Source: Thelonectria olida (lineage: Eukaryota > Ascomycota > Sordariomycetes > Hypocreales > Nectriaceae). Taken from it: a stretch of DNA of 64,000 nt. The stretch's first letter is position 1; each line of letters opens with the position of its first letter. This document shows, piece by piece, positions 44,547 to 56,471 of the stretch. The translations under genes and the position numbers were made by a program. The stretch spans positions 744,001 through 808,000 of the forward strand of contig JAGPYM010000010.1 in the NCBI GenBank assembly GCA_020736575.1, in the 5' to 3' direction. The notes beneath the pieces are model-generated. The model had not been told where the DNA came from. It did not search any database and saw only the letters and a program-made list of their open reading frames with translations.

Positions 44547-45279
44547 ATGATGCATCGCCTACGCCGACGGGTAGCGGCCAAAAGGCCACAGCAATGCCGG
44601 TCGACGATTGCATTTGAACCCTCTCAAAGTGTACGTCTGACACTACCCCGCGATGAGCAGCCCTCAGCTAACCATGCCTCCTCTTACTTGGTAGTTGACA
44701 GCCAACCCTGGTGCCGATTCCTCATTCATTTTGCAAAAGTTACCACCAGAAATCATCGTGGATATATTCCATCAAATCGACTCCATTACAGATGCCATCT
44801 CTTTCGCAACATCATGCAAATCACTACTTCGCATCGCGACCATGTGTGAGCTCAAAGTACCGCATCGCGTAGCTCACATGGCCAGGTGGGCGAGACATGA
44901 GGACCAGGAACATATCCAGCGTTGCACTTGTATCAACATGGAGTTTCTCCTTCAGAGAATTCGGCCGAGAGACGCCAGAGGCTATCCCAGCCGGGCATGG
45001 AGCGTCTGTGTCGACTGCATGACATGTCTGCCTACACGAAGAAGCTACTGGAAAGCGGTGCATGACGGAACGGATCTCTCAGAGTGGGAGAAGAAGGACG
45101 GCAGAAGGTGGGAGGATGTTGTCACTCACTTCTCAGCCGGTGTCAGGCTTCAATGTCCGTCGTGCGTGGTCAGAGAGTGGACTGTGACCGAAGAAATCCG
45201 CAATCGTCCTCGAATTGATCCGCCGCCGCCGCCTCTTCCAGAAAATCACGATGATGGTGATGACGATGGTTCAGAGTAA
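44547..45279 (+). CDS. F-box protein
   Basis: Proposed exons 44547-44630 and 44695-45279, 222 residues, joined by a GTACGT...TAG intron with a CTAAC branch site. The second exon has no ATG before the F-box, so the upstream exon is needed. The F-box is LQKLPPEIIVDIFHQIDSITDAISFATSCKSLL, with the Leu-Pro and late hydrophobic positions that contact Skp1. Downstream are CxxC pairs (CVDCMTC, CPSC) that could bind zinc, then a Pro- and Asp-rich tail. It is probably the substrate-recognition part of an SCF ubiquitin ligase; the target is unknown. The exon 1 assignment is less sure than the F-box itself. Confidence 0.75.
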
Positions 45280-45828
45280 TCTGGCACAACACGACCCATT
45301 GTGAGCTCGCGGGGTTAAAACGGCCGTTGTGTACATGTGGTTGATGCACCAATTGGAGGAGCACGAGAGCACCGTCTTCAACTCGACGCCTTGAATACGA
45401 CAGCGCAATGCAACACAAAACAAAAACATGGTTCGCAAAAGAGTCACAATTCGACCTCGTGCGATTTGTCCCGTTTTGCCCCGTCTTCTAGGCACACAAA
45501 GCGCAACTTCGCCTTACCTAACCAACTTGGAATGCGTGGGCTCGCGCATGATCAAGGTGCGATTCCTAATTCTCAGCCCCTCTCGGTTGCAACCCTGGTT
45601 GGCTAAGATCTGATGCTTACTACCGCCTCCAACCTCGCCCATCAATACGCAACCAACAACTCATCCTCTTCCCTTTCTCAAAAATAACAATCTGAGCTTT
45701 TTTGGCATTCCACTTGTGTGATTTGATTCCTCAGTACTGTGGCAACCCGCACGCTCGCTTGAGGCGTTCGCGAGCAGCACAGCCTCATTTCTTTTGTTGC
45801 TGGACCTGGGTGGAAGCGACTGGCCACC
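45280..45828. other. Intergenic, promoter of the C2HC-finger gene
   Basis: 549 bp; no gene or repeat recognised. Confidence 0.5.
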
Positions 45829-48800
45829 ATGACGCAGCCAATTGATATCCCTGTCAAGAGAAGCCGTCTCCAGGCTGCGACTCATCCCAGGTCTCTCTTT
45901 CCAACCGATGAAGGCCCCTATTTCGGATACATTGAGTTGTTCGAAAGGTGAGCCTTTGGCTCCTCCCTCGCCGCCAATTCTAATCCAATTCCAGCGGGCA
46001 CGTTTACCGCGCCCTGTCATCTGGCTCCGGCAAGTATGTTGAGATTGGAGCCAGAAACCCCTTGCCTACTCTCTCCTTTATTGTTGAAAAGGATAGACTG
46101 TCAAGGAGCATCACCGTGGAGTTTACGAGCATGGGCCTCCAACATGCCGTATGCAGTGCCATTCATCATCCTCCAACGTCAATGGCGAGTCTGGAGCTGG
46201 ACTTTAATACCATTCTCAAAAATTACGAGGCCTTGAAGACCCATCTCAACGGGCTACACGACAGGTACCCGTACGATGATGTGACGTCGGAAATGCAACT
46301 CCTTGTCGAGGATCTGTTGCTAGAGCGTGCCTTGTACGATGGCATGAACATGGACATGCTCCGTCAGCAGCAAATTCTCCGCGTTGCCCATCTCCAAGAC
46401 ATTCACGCCCGAAATGTCAGCACGGGACTGAACGAGATCGAAGACTGCTTTGCCCTTGGCCTCATCCCGAATCACGTCAGCGAGCAGTATCTCGAGGCCC
46501 TGAATCTCAGGTACGCCCAGCTTGCACGATCGGGCGACTTTGCCGAGCTTCGAAACCTGTGCGAACCGCTTGTGCGCTCGAGTGAGATCGAGCTCATTTA
46601 CGATCCTGCCTTGCTCTTAGAAGTCCTCGAAAATGGCTCCTTGGATATCTACAAGTACATGCTGGATCTCGTCGATCGCACAAAAGAGAGAGTCGAGATG
46701 CCTGATTCTCAATATCCCGACGTGACGTATGATCCCCTGTACGTGGCCATCAGTCTGGGGCAAATCGAGGCGGTGCGACACATTATCAGTGACCACACAA
46801 CTTTTGAAGGCTATGTGCTAGATGAGGCGCAGACTCCCCTGGACAAAGATGGCATATTCACACCTCTCTATGCCGCCACATACTGGCGACAAGCAGACAT
46901 CGTGCGTCTCCTGCTTGACTCCAAACCTGACTCAAAGCCTCTGTACTACGCAGGCCTAGAGCAGGCCACTGCTTTGGCGCAGCAAAATATGTCACAACCA
47001 ATACTTCAAATGTTGATGGAGTGTCCTCCTCCATCCACGCCTGCGACCTTTGTCCATGACATTCGTTCACGGCCACACTCTTCCCGGTTTCAGTTCTCAG
47101 TCTCGCCACAGTCTCTGCATTTTCCAGTCGTTCCCATCATCCCAACCACTCCCGCAAGCGAAAGTCGGCCGGCCTCGGTCAAGAGCGTCTCGGGAATTAC
47201 AAATGCGCTCTCTGGTCTAGACACAGAGATTCTGCAACCAGTAGACTACCCCATGAGCACTTTAGATCCTCCCCAACCTTTCATTAACTTTGACCTGGCT
47301 CCAACCACGCCGACTATTGTGGTGCAGCCTCCTTCGGGAAGTCCCTTTCTCGGTGATGATCCCGCAAAACTGTTCCCTTTATTTGTTCAACTTCAAACCT
47401 CGTCAATCCGTCACACTAGCACCCACAAGGCACGCCAACAACTGGGTCTGGACATGATGCTGCGGCTAGAAGAGCGGCGCGACAAGCTAAGAACTGTTTG
47501 CAATAGGCATCCAACTTCGGAGGCGTATGCTGAAGTGGCAAACCACTTTGGGATGACTCAGAATATCTGGAAGTCAGGGGTCGACTGTTTCCGGGACATC
47601 ACGAAAAACAAGGCACCGTCAAGTCTCGTCGAGGTCCTCCTCATACTCCTTGTCGCCGACGCCTTGGGGTGTGAGACTTCTCAAGCCAGTCATGACCTTG
47701 AAGTCGAGTATGCGCCCCTCCCTCGTCCACATGTTTGTTTCGGCTAACCATGCCAGGTTCAAAAACGATCTCGACCGATGGAGAACCCTCTTACAAGGGC
47801 CTGAGAGGGTCATGTTTGAGGAGATTGTCTGCGCCGTGTGGGATATCGAGTTTGTCCCTACTATTGACTTGCCTGATGAGCCAAATGCGCTGTGCCGCTT
47901 CCAAGAACTAGCCCAAAACCTCATATCACTAGAAGAAACGCACGCTTTCAAATCTAGATCTTGGGGAAGTCGGCTCCGAACTGTCCAACGAGAGCACAAA
48001 AAACGAAGGGGAAAGATAAGTGCGCTGCATCGGACAAATTGCCCGTCAGTGCTGCCAGATGGCAGCTTCCACAGCATTAGCAGTGTCTTGGGCAGGTTAA
48101 CGCACGACACAGACGAGTTTCACGAGGATGATTTGGATATTGGAGAGTTTATTGACCTCGACGCGCTGGAAGGTTATGTTGATGAGCCCAAGCCGGTGGC
48201 GTCGACAGAGTCGATGGACATGACGGCAGCTGAATGGAAAGATGTGCACCCAAGGGTGGTCTTGGTCCTCGCATCTGTCGCATTCTCGATCGGCTTGACT
48301 TCGGTATCCGGTGAGTTAGCAGGCCCGTGGCAATCGACAACGCTAACACACGCAGCCATCCAAGACGGTCCTGAAAAGGACAGGCCCCGAGCCGTCCCCC
48401 GAGCAGCACCTGGATATGGCAGATGCTGTGCCATTGTGGAGGGATTTCTCAGCTTCCAAACGGATGACAACTTTTATGACTCTGGGATAGACTTGCGGTC
48501 GGCGAGCGAAGAGTGGTCGAGTCCGTACATTCGAGAGATGAAGAAGGCCAGCCAGCGCAACTCGCGGCTTCGGTCGTTGGATCCTGCTGGAGCGCAATCA
48601 GCGAGTCTCAAAGTGTCTGCATCAATGAGCAGTCCCAGGTACGAAAGTCGAAACGCTCCAAGAGTCTTCTTACTGACTGTCCTAGTGGTTCATCGATGAT
48701 CTCAACAGATTTTTCTTCTCCAGACACGGCACGCGCCAACAAAGAGCGTCGGGCCAAGTGCGGCTCATGCCACAAGACGTTTTCGAGCATCAGCAACCGT

Positions 48801-48935
48801 AACAAACACATGCGCGAGGGTTGCTCGAAAATAGAGAGAAATGGATACAAGTGTGGGAACGAGAATTGTAGTAAAGTCCTCACGACAAAATGGTACAGAG
48901 ACCGGCACGAGCAGACGCGCTGCCGCTTTCGATGA
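45829..48935 (+). CDS. Large protein with ankyrin-like region and two C-terminal C2HC zinc fingers
   Basis: Five exons: 45829-45947, 45995-47707, 47757-48310, 48356-48638, 48686-48935, 972 residues; every junction is GT-AG and in frame. Residues about 80-360 are helical with ankyrin-like units (YDPLYVAISLGQIEAVRHII, FTPLYAATYWRQADIVRLLL). A Pro/Ser-rich linker and a second helical region follow. The last roughly 70 residues carry two fingers, C-x2-C-x12-H-x4-C and C-x4-C-x12-H-x4-C, in which the final His of a classical C2H2 finger is Cys. A nuclear, DNA-binding regulator is likely, but no target is known. The third intron (48311-48355, 45 nt) is in frame and stop-free, so its retention would be silent for the frame. 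Homologues are probably annotated simply as C2H2-type domain proteins. Confidence 0.85.
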
Positions 48936-51497
48936 GGCCGCCAACAGACAGGTTTTAAAACAGGCGCGCGGATCCAGAATTGGATATATGATGAGATGCG
49001 TTAATGAGACCAAGGAATGGATTCTATGTCAGATGTACGTGCGCGTGTGGGAGAGGGATTCACGCGAAAGACGGGAAGGATTCTGGTGGCAGCGATCAGG
49101 AGGCGCAGAGGCCTTGAGGAGGTCTTGAGGAGGTCTTGAGGAGGCCTTGAGGAGGCCTTGAGGCGGTCGGGAGTAAAATGCTTACATAGTACAGGCCGCT
49201 CTGGTGGTACATGACTACTTCGTACAATGCAACCAATGACTAGACTCCGCTAGTAGGAATACAAGCCCACTCGAAAGATATGGCTGAAATGGGTAATGAT
49301 CTTCTTAACAGAGGGGAACTATGTAGGCGACATGTTCCAGCACAGCACAGCCTTGGGAGGGACGGGAAGGTTCCACTGATGGAGATGGAGAGTGTCGGTG
49401 CTCACAAGGTTTGTTAGACTCGACGCCAGCAGGACGAACGATGCAAGAAGAGGAAGGTTTAAGAAATCAATTAGCCGAGGCAGCAGGTGTCGAGTCGAGT
49501 TTTGTTCCAAGGTTGAACTCGGTGTTTGGTGTCCCGAGAGCAGTCGAATGTAAGTTTGTTTCGGTGTGCGAGTGAGGGATGGGCCGATTGGCCGTTGGGG
49601 AAACGATAATTAGACGGGCAGGGTTTTCGGAAGCTGAAACGATGGATGCGATAAATATCTCGATTTTGGGTCTGTCGCTTCTCAGATGCGTTCATTCGTA
49701 ATTTGCTTTCCGATGGTCCAGACCGTAGATGCCTTCCCATGCACGGAACGGGGAGACAGGCCCAACTCTCGTGGCCAGTGCGTGGCGTGCAGCGTTTTAG
49801 TGGCTGCACTGGCTCTGAGCTGTTGGAGCTGCAGGGCATCAACTAGGTAAGTTAGTTACTACGTATGGAGGGGGTATGGAATCCATCGGATGAGGTGGAC
49901 ATGGATGGCTGAGGTGATCCACAGCAGCTGTTGCAATGGATCACCAAGGCCAAAGCCATAGGGCGGGCGGCCGATTCACCTTCCACTCGTCGACATCGGT
50001 CCTGCGGCTGGACGACAGACGTCGAAGCAGCAGCATGGATCCGCGGCCAATGGCATCATCTCCGGCGACATTTGGGCTGTTGCGTTGTCCATGGCCATGT
50101 CCGAGGCTGCATGTTCCCATTTCTCGATACGAACCGCAGCAGCGAAAAACAAGACCAACCTGGGACAATGGATAAAAACACCTTCCCACTTGGTGCACAA
50201 GACAAGACGGGGCACGCCGCCTCAACCCCCCCTTCCCCCTACGGCGTGCAGATTTGATGCCATCCAGACTCCAGAGTTTCGTGCGGTACCGAAGTAATTG
50301 CAGGGGGGGTCCGGCATCCATTGCAAGGGTCTGGTGTGGCAGAAACGGGCGTAAGGCCATAGGGCTGAAGTGCCTGAGGCCGAGAGAAGCGCCATGGAAG
50401 ATGGGGGCCACTCATTACCTTTACTCCACTGCCTCAACGCAATGGAATGGATGCATGCCGCCTGCTTTGGGAAGTTGTTCACGAACAAATGAAGAGATTC
50501 TCTCTCTCTCTCTCGGAGACTTTAACCAATGCATCAGAGACATGCAAACGATGATGCCATTCGGCGTCGCCAAAATACTAGCAACAAGGCGCAGGGGGAC
50601 GAAGAGCCAGAGAGGGATGAAGAGACAGCAAAGGTGACGCATCTCCACACTCCGGACATGACCACAGACCACAGACCACAGACCAATCTACGAGTTTCCC
50701 ACCTCGTCAATTTTCAACCTTCATCCATCGATCTAGTCTCAGGCTCCCCGACGATGCAACAGAAACGACCGTTTGACACAACTCAAGCGTCCAGGGACCT
50801 TTGTTAGACCGCCCTCAAGCGCTCACTGGGAGCCCATCACAAGCCTCAGCCCCCACCGAGCTGATCGGGACTGACATGGATCATGCCTCCTCCGCAGCCT
50901 CCAACTCTGCAGCCTGTGGGCCATGCTCCAACCCCCCGGCTCTCGCAACGGCCGCTGGCTGATGTCTGGCTGCCTCTGCTTGGTTGGGCTGAGAGGGGGC
51001 ATTCCGAAGCGCAGCAACAGGTGAGAGAGCCTGGGAGGAGAGACTGCAATGAGGGGAGAGGCAGAAAAAGCACACACCATCATCACCACACCCCAAACTC
51101 ACACTCTCTCATGCCTGCATATACGGACATTCGTGATAGAGGCACCGTCTGCGCTACAATAGGACCCTGACTCCGGCCCTTGATTGAAGCATCTTCAAGA
51201 CACTGCCTCTCGCGCTACCTACACTGCATTTCGGTGACCTTCACTCATTTGTCCCCTCTCATACAGAGTCCAGACTCGGTCCTTCCTCTCAACTGGGAAT
51301 CGTTGCCTTGTTTGTCGTCATTTTCTTCCATCCCGTCCCCCAACGAACGAACCAACTCTCCATCCCCCCTCCCCCTGTTCATCAATCCCGCGAACAACTT
51401 TAAAGCTTAACCACTCCGTCGGCCTCTTGTTTAGTGGCCTTGGCCTTTCATCTCTTCTTCCCATCTCTCCCTTCCCTCCTCACCATCAGTCAGTGCA
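48936..51497. other. Intergenic, 2.6 kb, with the promoter of the Clr5-domain gene
   Basis: Contains an 11-nt tandem repeat near the left end and a short TC run at about 50500-50515. The last roughly 300 bp are pyrimidine-rich, as expected for a promoter or leader. No gene seen. Confidence 0.5.
49112..49167 (+). repeat. 11-nt tandem repeat (CTTGAGGAGGY)
   Basis: Five near-perfect units of the form CTTGAGGAGG plus T or C, the last degenerate, about 180 bp after the zinc-finger gene's stop. Confidence 0.9.
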
Positions 51498-53304
51498 ATG
51501 GCGGCCACCAGCGTCTTCCCCACAGCTCGCAATACCACACCATGCGAGTCCGACGACACCGACATCAGCATGCCTCGATCAATGCCCCGCAAGCGCATTC
51601 CCAGCGCTGAGTGGGAGAAGAAGCGGCCCGTCATTACTCGATTGTATCAGGAGGAGAAGAAGTCTCTGAAGGAGGTCATGGAGATTCTGGAGCGGGAGCA
51701 CAACTTCACAGCCACGTACGTAAGCCTTGTCCGTGGTACCACCTCACCGCATCATGATGCATGTGCACCATGTTAACTCTTGCAGCGTCAAAATGTACAA
51801 GTCAAGAATCTGGAAATGGGGTCTCGACAAGAAGCTCAAGAGCGACGAGGTCCTGGCCATCCTCATCCTCAAGACGGAGCGTGACGCCCAGGGCAAATCC
51901 TCTGAATTCACCATCCGCGGCCAACCGGTAGATCTAGACAACATCAACCGCTACATCCGCAGGAATCCTTCTCTCGTCGCTCGCTTCCGTGCCGGCGAAG
52001 TCCCCAGCATACAAACAACCCTCGAGGTGCAATGCCGCACACCTTCCGGCAGCCCTTCGGCGCCCTCGGCCCCTTCTTCAGTGCGCGCATCCAACGACGA
52101 CGGCCAAGTGGAAGAAGTGCTCGGCCTCTTCAAGGACTACGTGCACAATTGCTTTGCTAGTGGCATTTGGGACCACGAATACAACTCATTCTGTAGACGA
52201 CAATCACATAGCGACCGAAGCGACGACTTGTTTGAGCGTGTCATGGCCAGCTTGGCCTTGGTAAATCGCTCCATGATGCGGAAAGACGACATCTCCATCA
52301 GCACCATTCTCAATCCCGCATTCGAATATCTCAAAGAAATAATCGCCTCTGAAAGCCCCGTCTTCATCGTCCGCATCGCTTGTTTACTATGGTACCTGGA
52401 TCGGAACCACAAAAACGACTTGTTGCGGATCGTCATGAGTTACTTGGCCGGCTTGGTTCCCATTGTCCTCGAACAGGACAACCCCATGGTGCGCATCTGG
52501 GAGATCCTGGGGTCACCCCAATTTGCATCATATTCCGACTTGGCTCTGCGGCTGTACTCGACCTTGATACCGATAATGGAGGAACGGATTGGACCTGCCA
52601 ACTTCCTAACGGCCATTCTATACGGCGACCACATCGATTGCCTCCTCGGTCATGGCCGGTCTGCCGAGGCCCTCACCTGTGCTACCAACTACCGAGCCCG
52701 CGCCGATGCCACAGGCATGCAACACTCGTGGCTCATCGAGCTCGCCGTGGCACAAACGGCGGTGTTGTGTAAATCCAAGGAGGCAGAAGGCAAATTCTCC
52801 GAGGCAATCGAGTGCCTGCAGGCCCTCAACGACGAGTACAACATGGGCGAGGAGCAACAAGCCGTCGTCAACATCCAGCTAGGCAACTATAGCTACCGCA
52901 TGGAAGACTTTGCCTCGGCCGTGCAACGCTTCCAGGAGGCAACACGGCTGGCAGTCGCCTGCGACGGCGACGAACGCCTCCTCCTCACCTGTCTCGCCAA
53001 TCTCGAGCGCGCCCTCTCCAAAACAGGCCGCGACGACGAGGCCGCCCAGGTGCAGCAGTACCGACTCACGCGGCTGGCAGACTTTGCCCGCGAGTCCAGC
53101 GCGCTGGCTTCCTCGTCCACATCGACCACCACCTCATCCCCGTCGCCGTGGAGGGAGCCCCCGGCGCCGGCCCTGTGCCACTCGGAGACTTCTGCCGCGG
53201 CCGCCAGCCCCATCGACGAGGCCATCGGCACCGCCATCGACATGCCCGATTGGCTGTGGGCCGCTCCCGACGTGTCACAGGTGCCCGCCATGGGCATGAC
53301 ATGA
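51498..53304 (+). CDS. Clr5-domain protein with C-terminal TPR-like helices
   Basis: Exons 51498-51715 and 51786-53304, 578 residues. The intron (GTACGT...CAG, 70 nt) lies inside the Clr5 domain and its removal gives EHNFTATVKMYKSRIWKWGLDK without a break. The Clr5 domain covers residues about 36-90 (EWEKKRPVITRLYQEEKKSLKEVMEIL...). It is a helical, probably DNA- or chromatin-associating domain named from the fission yeast silencing factor Clr5 and widely expanded in ascomycetes. Residues about 330-480 form helix pairs resembling TPR repeats (NIQLGNYSYRMEDFASAVQRFQEA). The tail is Ser/Thr/Pro-rich. It probably acts in nuclear regulation; the target is unknown. Confidence 0.9.
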
Positions 53305-54859
53305 GGAGCGTTTGGGAGTGAAATGAGTGGCTGCTTACGGTCCCCGGGGTTGGGTTATTTTTCCTTTTTCTGACAAGGGTTTGCATATCGGGAGGGTGGG
53401 CGCTTGTTGTTATGCTCTGCGACTCTGCCGAGCACGTTGGCATTTTTTTTTTGTATTATACCCAAAAAGGCTTCATTTTTCACGACCATCACGACGCAGG
53501 GGCACGGGGGCGGATGCTCCTAAAAAAAAAATAGCACACAGGATCTGTTACAGACGAAGCACATGTTGTCGATTGCAGGGCGTGTGGCGCACGGGAAGAC
53601 GGGAACCTTTTTTGTTGGTTATGGTTTCAGGAGAAAGGACAGACAAGACAGACGCATAGCTTCGACGAACCGTCGATGGACTAGCTCGGGATTCGGCGAC
53701 ACGGGGGATTATAGTAATTTAGAGCTTATGGTGTATTTCTAGAAAGGCGGAAAAGAAACCGTTAAGAGCAAAGTGTCACCGTTGGAGCGGCCGCTTGTGT
53801 ACTACGTAGTATGTCTGTAGTGTAGACATATACCCTTTCTTGGGCTAATGCGAACGGCGATGACTGGAGCGGCAACATCGACCACGGGATGGACGGGAGT
53901 TGGATCCGTAGATTTGATCCACAAGATCTCCCTCCTTTCCCCGTGCTCCCGGGACGGAGGGGATATGATTTGTAAGTGGCGAGGTTTGGGTGTGTTGGTT
54001 GTCATTCTCGCCATAGGGTTCGCTGAAGCATTTGTCATCTACAAACATGATTCAACACACCTGCATGTCTCAATGGGGTAATCTTTTGAGGCCCGGTTGG
54101 ACGGAAGGGGTGGCAAGATCCGTGATGCTTTTCTAATGCCATCTTGATAGGTTCAGCTTTCTAACGTCATCTCTATCATGACATCGTGAGATCTCAGGTC
54201 CTGAGAATGAGACTGTGACAGGCGGGCCGGAGGTAAGTCGGGACACATCGTACAGCTTGGATGATATCGCGCTGACTGCGTGTAGTGGAGAGATGGCGTT
54301 GGTTCTAGAGGGTTTATCTCGTGTTGAATAGGAAAGTGTTTGGATTACTCAACTCTCCGTGATCGCCTCTCCAGACTCTTACGTACATTCGTCCTCACTG
54401 CAAGTGTTCCCCATATCTAAAGCCAACAGGGTCTAACCGCATGTTAGATGTCAAAGCTACCCCAAGGCAATTCGTCACTAGCACATGTATCTGGCAAATG
54501 AAGCTCGGGACCCGGGAGCCCGTCCTCGACACCATCAAGCTGCAGGGTAAGCAGAGTTGTCAGGCCTACTGCTCGTTGAATTAAGTTACGGACAGCACTG
54601 TCCCTGAATGCCGTCTTGAGTTGGGTCGTTGCCTGGTGGTAATGGAAGATAAATAGTCATCTCTATGCGATTGATTCGTTGTTGTCGCGGTCTCCTGGCG
54701 CTTGGGGGGTAAAGGGAAACGCACAATAGAACGGCGCCACTTCACGCTGCTCTTCGGTGGACGTTTCGAGGGGATAGGTTCACCCTTTTTTAAAGGGACC
54801 AACATTCTCCTTGCCTTGTCTGCAAAAAGGCCTGCCGGGGGGCAATGCTCGGCTCTGAA
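53305..54859. other. Intergenic, 3' flank of the Clr5 gene
   Basis: Contains a T-rich run near 53443 and an A-run near 53521. No gene recognised. Confidence 0.5.
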
Positions 54860-55045
54860 CCGTTTGAGAAAGTCGGCGGCCAGGTCGTCAAGGATGTGCA
54901 CGACGTTGAGCAGTTCGAGAAGCACAAGTTGCGTCTGCTCAACGCCAGACACTCTGCTATGGCTTACCCAAGCTAAATTTCCGGCTTCAAATACGTCCAC
55001 GAGGCCATGGAGCACCCCGTCTACTGCGTTCCCTTGGCACATGTT
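54860..55045 (+). pseudogene. Mannitol dehydrogenase-like gene fragment
   Basis: One frame reads through about 60 codons with strong similarity to the catalytic region of long-chain mannitol/fructuronate dehydrogenases: FEKVGGQVVKDVHDVEQFEK, then KLRLLNARHSAMAY. The Lys and the Asn-x-x-His of the active-site signature are kept. A TAA stop interrupts at 54974-54976, and similarity resumes immediately with ISGFKYVHEAMEHPVY. The NAD-binding N-terminal domain and the end of the protein are not found nearby. So this is a short relic of a gene normally about 500 codons long. Confidence 0.75.
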
Positions 55046-55948
55046 CAGACCCTTCTCCTCTCCATTGGCCTAACTCCCATCTACTGGATATCTACGGACA
55101 TGGCCCTCATATGGTACATCGGCCGAATCTCTACGCAAAAAGCCTCCATACTTTACCAGACGTGTGGTCTATCGAGCCTCAGCCCCGACATTTCTGTCGA
55201 ATGATATAGGCCTGGCGCGGACACGGCGTGTCGGCGTGTTGGGCAGCATTCCACTTCGCGCCGATCGGTGGACGGCAATTGACCTCCCATCACAGGCATT
55301 GGCTATATCGTATGGCGTTTGTGCCTATACGTCTGCCCGCGCTGCGTCAGTACGCAAACAAGCAATGGACAATAGGCGAAACGATACTGTGAAGGCATGC
55401 GATTGGGGACAACATCACTGGATAACTCGTTGTGATCGGCCCGCGAACACTCCCCCGGGGGGTGTTTGGTTCCGCGCGAGTCTCCTATAGGCCACAGATT
55501 TCCCCTTCGAGGCATTACTGCAAACAGCGCTAGCTGTAGCAATTGTACATAGTAAATATAGTTGGATACAATATCTATACGCCGAATATAAATGGCATGT
55601 CAAGACAGCATACGTATGTCTTGAATACGAGATTCGAGCCAACAGCATCCGCCCACAAATAAAGTCAGCACATTGCTGCAATACCACCCAACAACATGGC
55701 TATTACAGTCAGCATCCTTCAAACCGGCGGCATCCGCATCTAAGCCACCCACAAGCAACAGTCCGCAGGCATCTCCGTCTTCTGGCGGCGCTTTCGGAGC
55801 GTCACGGACCCAATCGGAGACGAAGGCGGCGTTGCGGTCGACTCCTGCACAGGGTCAGAGGCAAGACGAGTTTCCAGAATGTCTCGCCCGCTTTGAGTTC
55901 ATTCTGTGGCTATTGGCGATGGCGATGGCGGCGCTCGTGAACCAGCTT
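55046..55948. other. Decayed or intergenic sequence between two relics
   Basis: No recognisable coding remains. It may hold further unrecognisable decay of the flanking pseudogenes. Confidence 0.4.
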
Positions 55949-56471
55949 CCTGCCCATCGACATCTATCTGATCGACCCTCTCGAGGGCTACATCCTCTTC
56001 GACATGAGCGAACTCCTCAAGCTTTCCCAAACTGTCACCGTTCTTCAACCACTCGGTTGACATTGATGTTTAGAAAAAACGGAGGCACCGGGACATTGCT
56101 CGAGGAGAGGGATCTTAGCTTGACCGGTTGAAGGTGGTGGCTGTGTCGCATCTTCATCATGATCGCGGCGGCGTTATCGCAGAACTTACTGAGGCGCCCA
56201 CGGATATCAGCAAAGAGTGCTGGGGCGCAGTCCCAAGCCAGTGGACCAATGGCTGGAGAAGCTATTCCATCACCGCCTGCAGCAAGGTCGCGGCCGTCGA
56301 GTGTCCCGGGCACGCGTTCCTGAGTCAAAGGAATCAATGGAAAAGATGAAGGCATTTACGAAGGAATGCCCTATTGTGGTGTTGCCGGCTCATGATCCGG
56401 ATGCAGCGAAGCGGTTGGTTGATAGGGAGGTGTATAAGCCGACACTGAAGGCTGGTGGTTTGCGTGGTTGA
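55949..56471 (+). pseudogene. Metallo-beta-lactamase-fold hydrolase, decayed
   Basis: Pieces of one metallo-beta-lactamase-fold protein lie in order but in different frames. About 55954-56030 reads PIDIYLIDPLEGYILFD, the start of the fold. From 56128 comes VVAVSHLHHDRGGVIAELTEAP, the metal-binding motif HxHxDH with its last His changed to Arg. It is followed by SYSITACSKVAAVECPGHAF, the segment around the next metal His. From about 56337 comes SMEKMKAFTKECPIVVLPAHDPDAAKRL, the C-terminal metal-ligand His region, ending in TGA at 56469-56471. Stops, frame changes and a deletion of the middle region break it. The intact family includes lactonases such as the N-acyl homoserine lactonases. It lies about 0.9 kb after the mannitol-dehydrogenase relic on the same strand. 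Confidence 0.8.
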
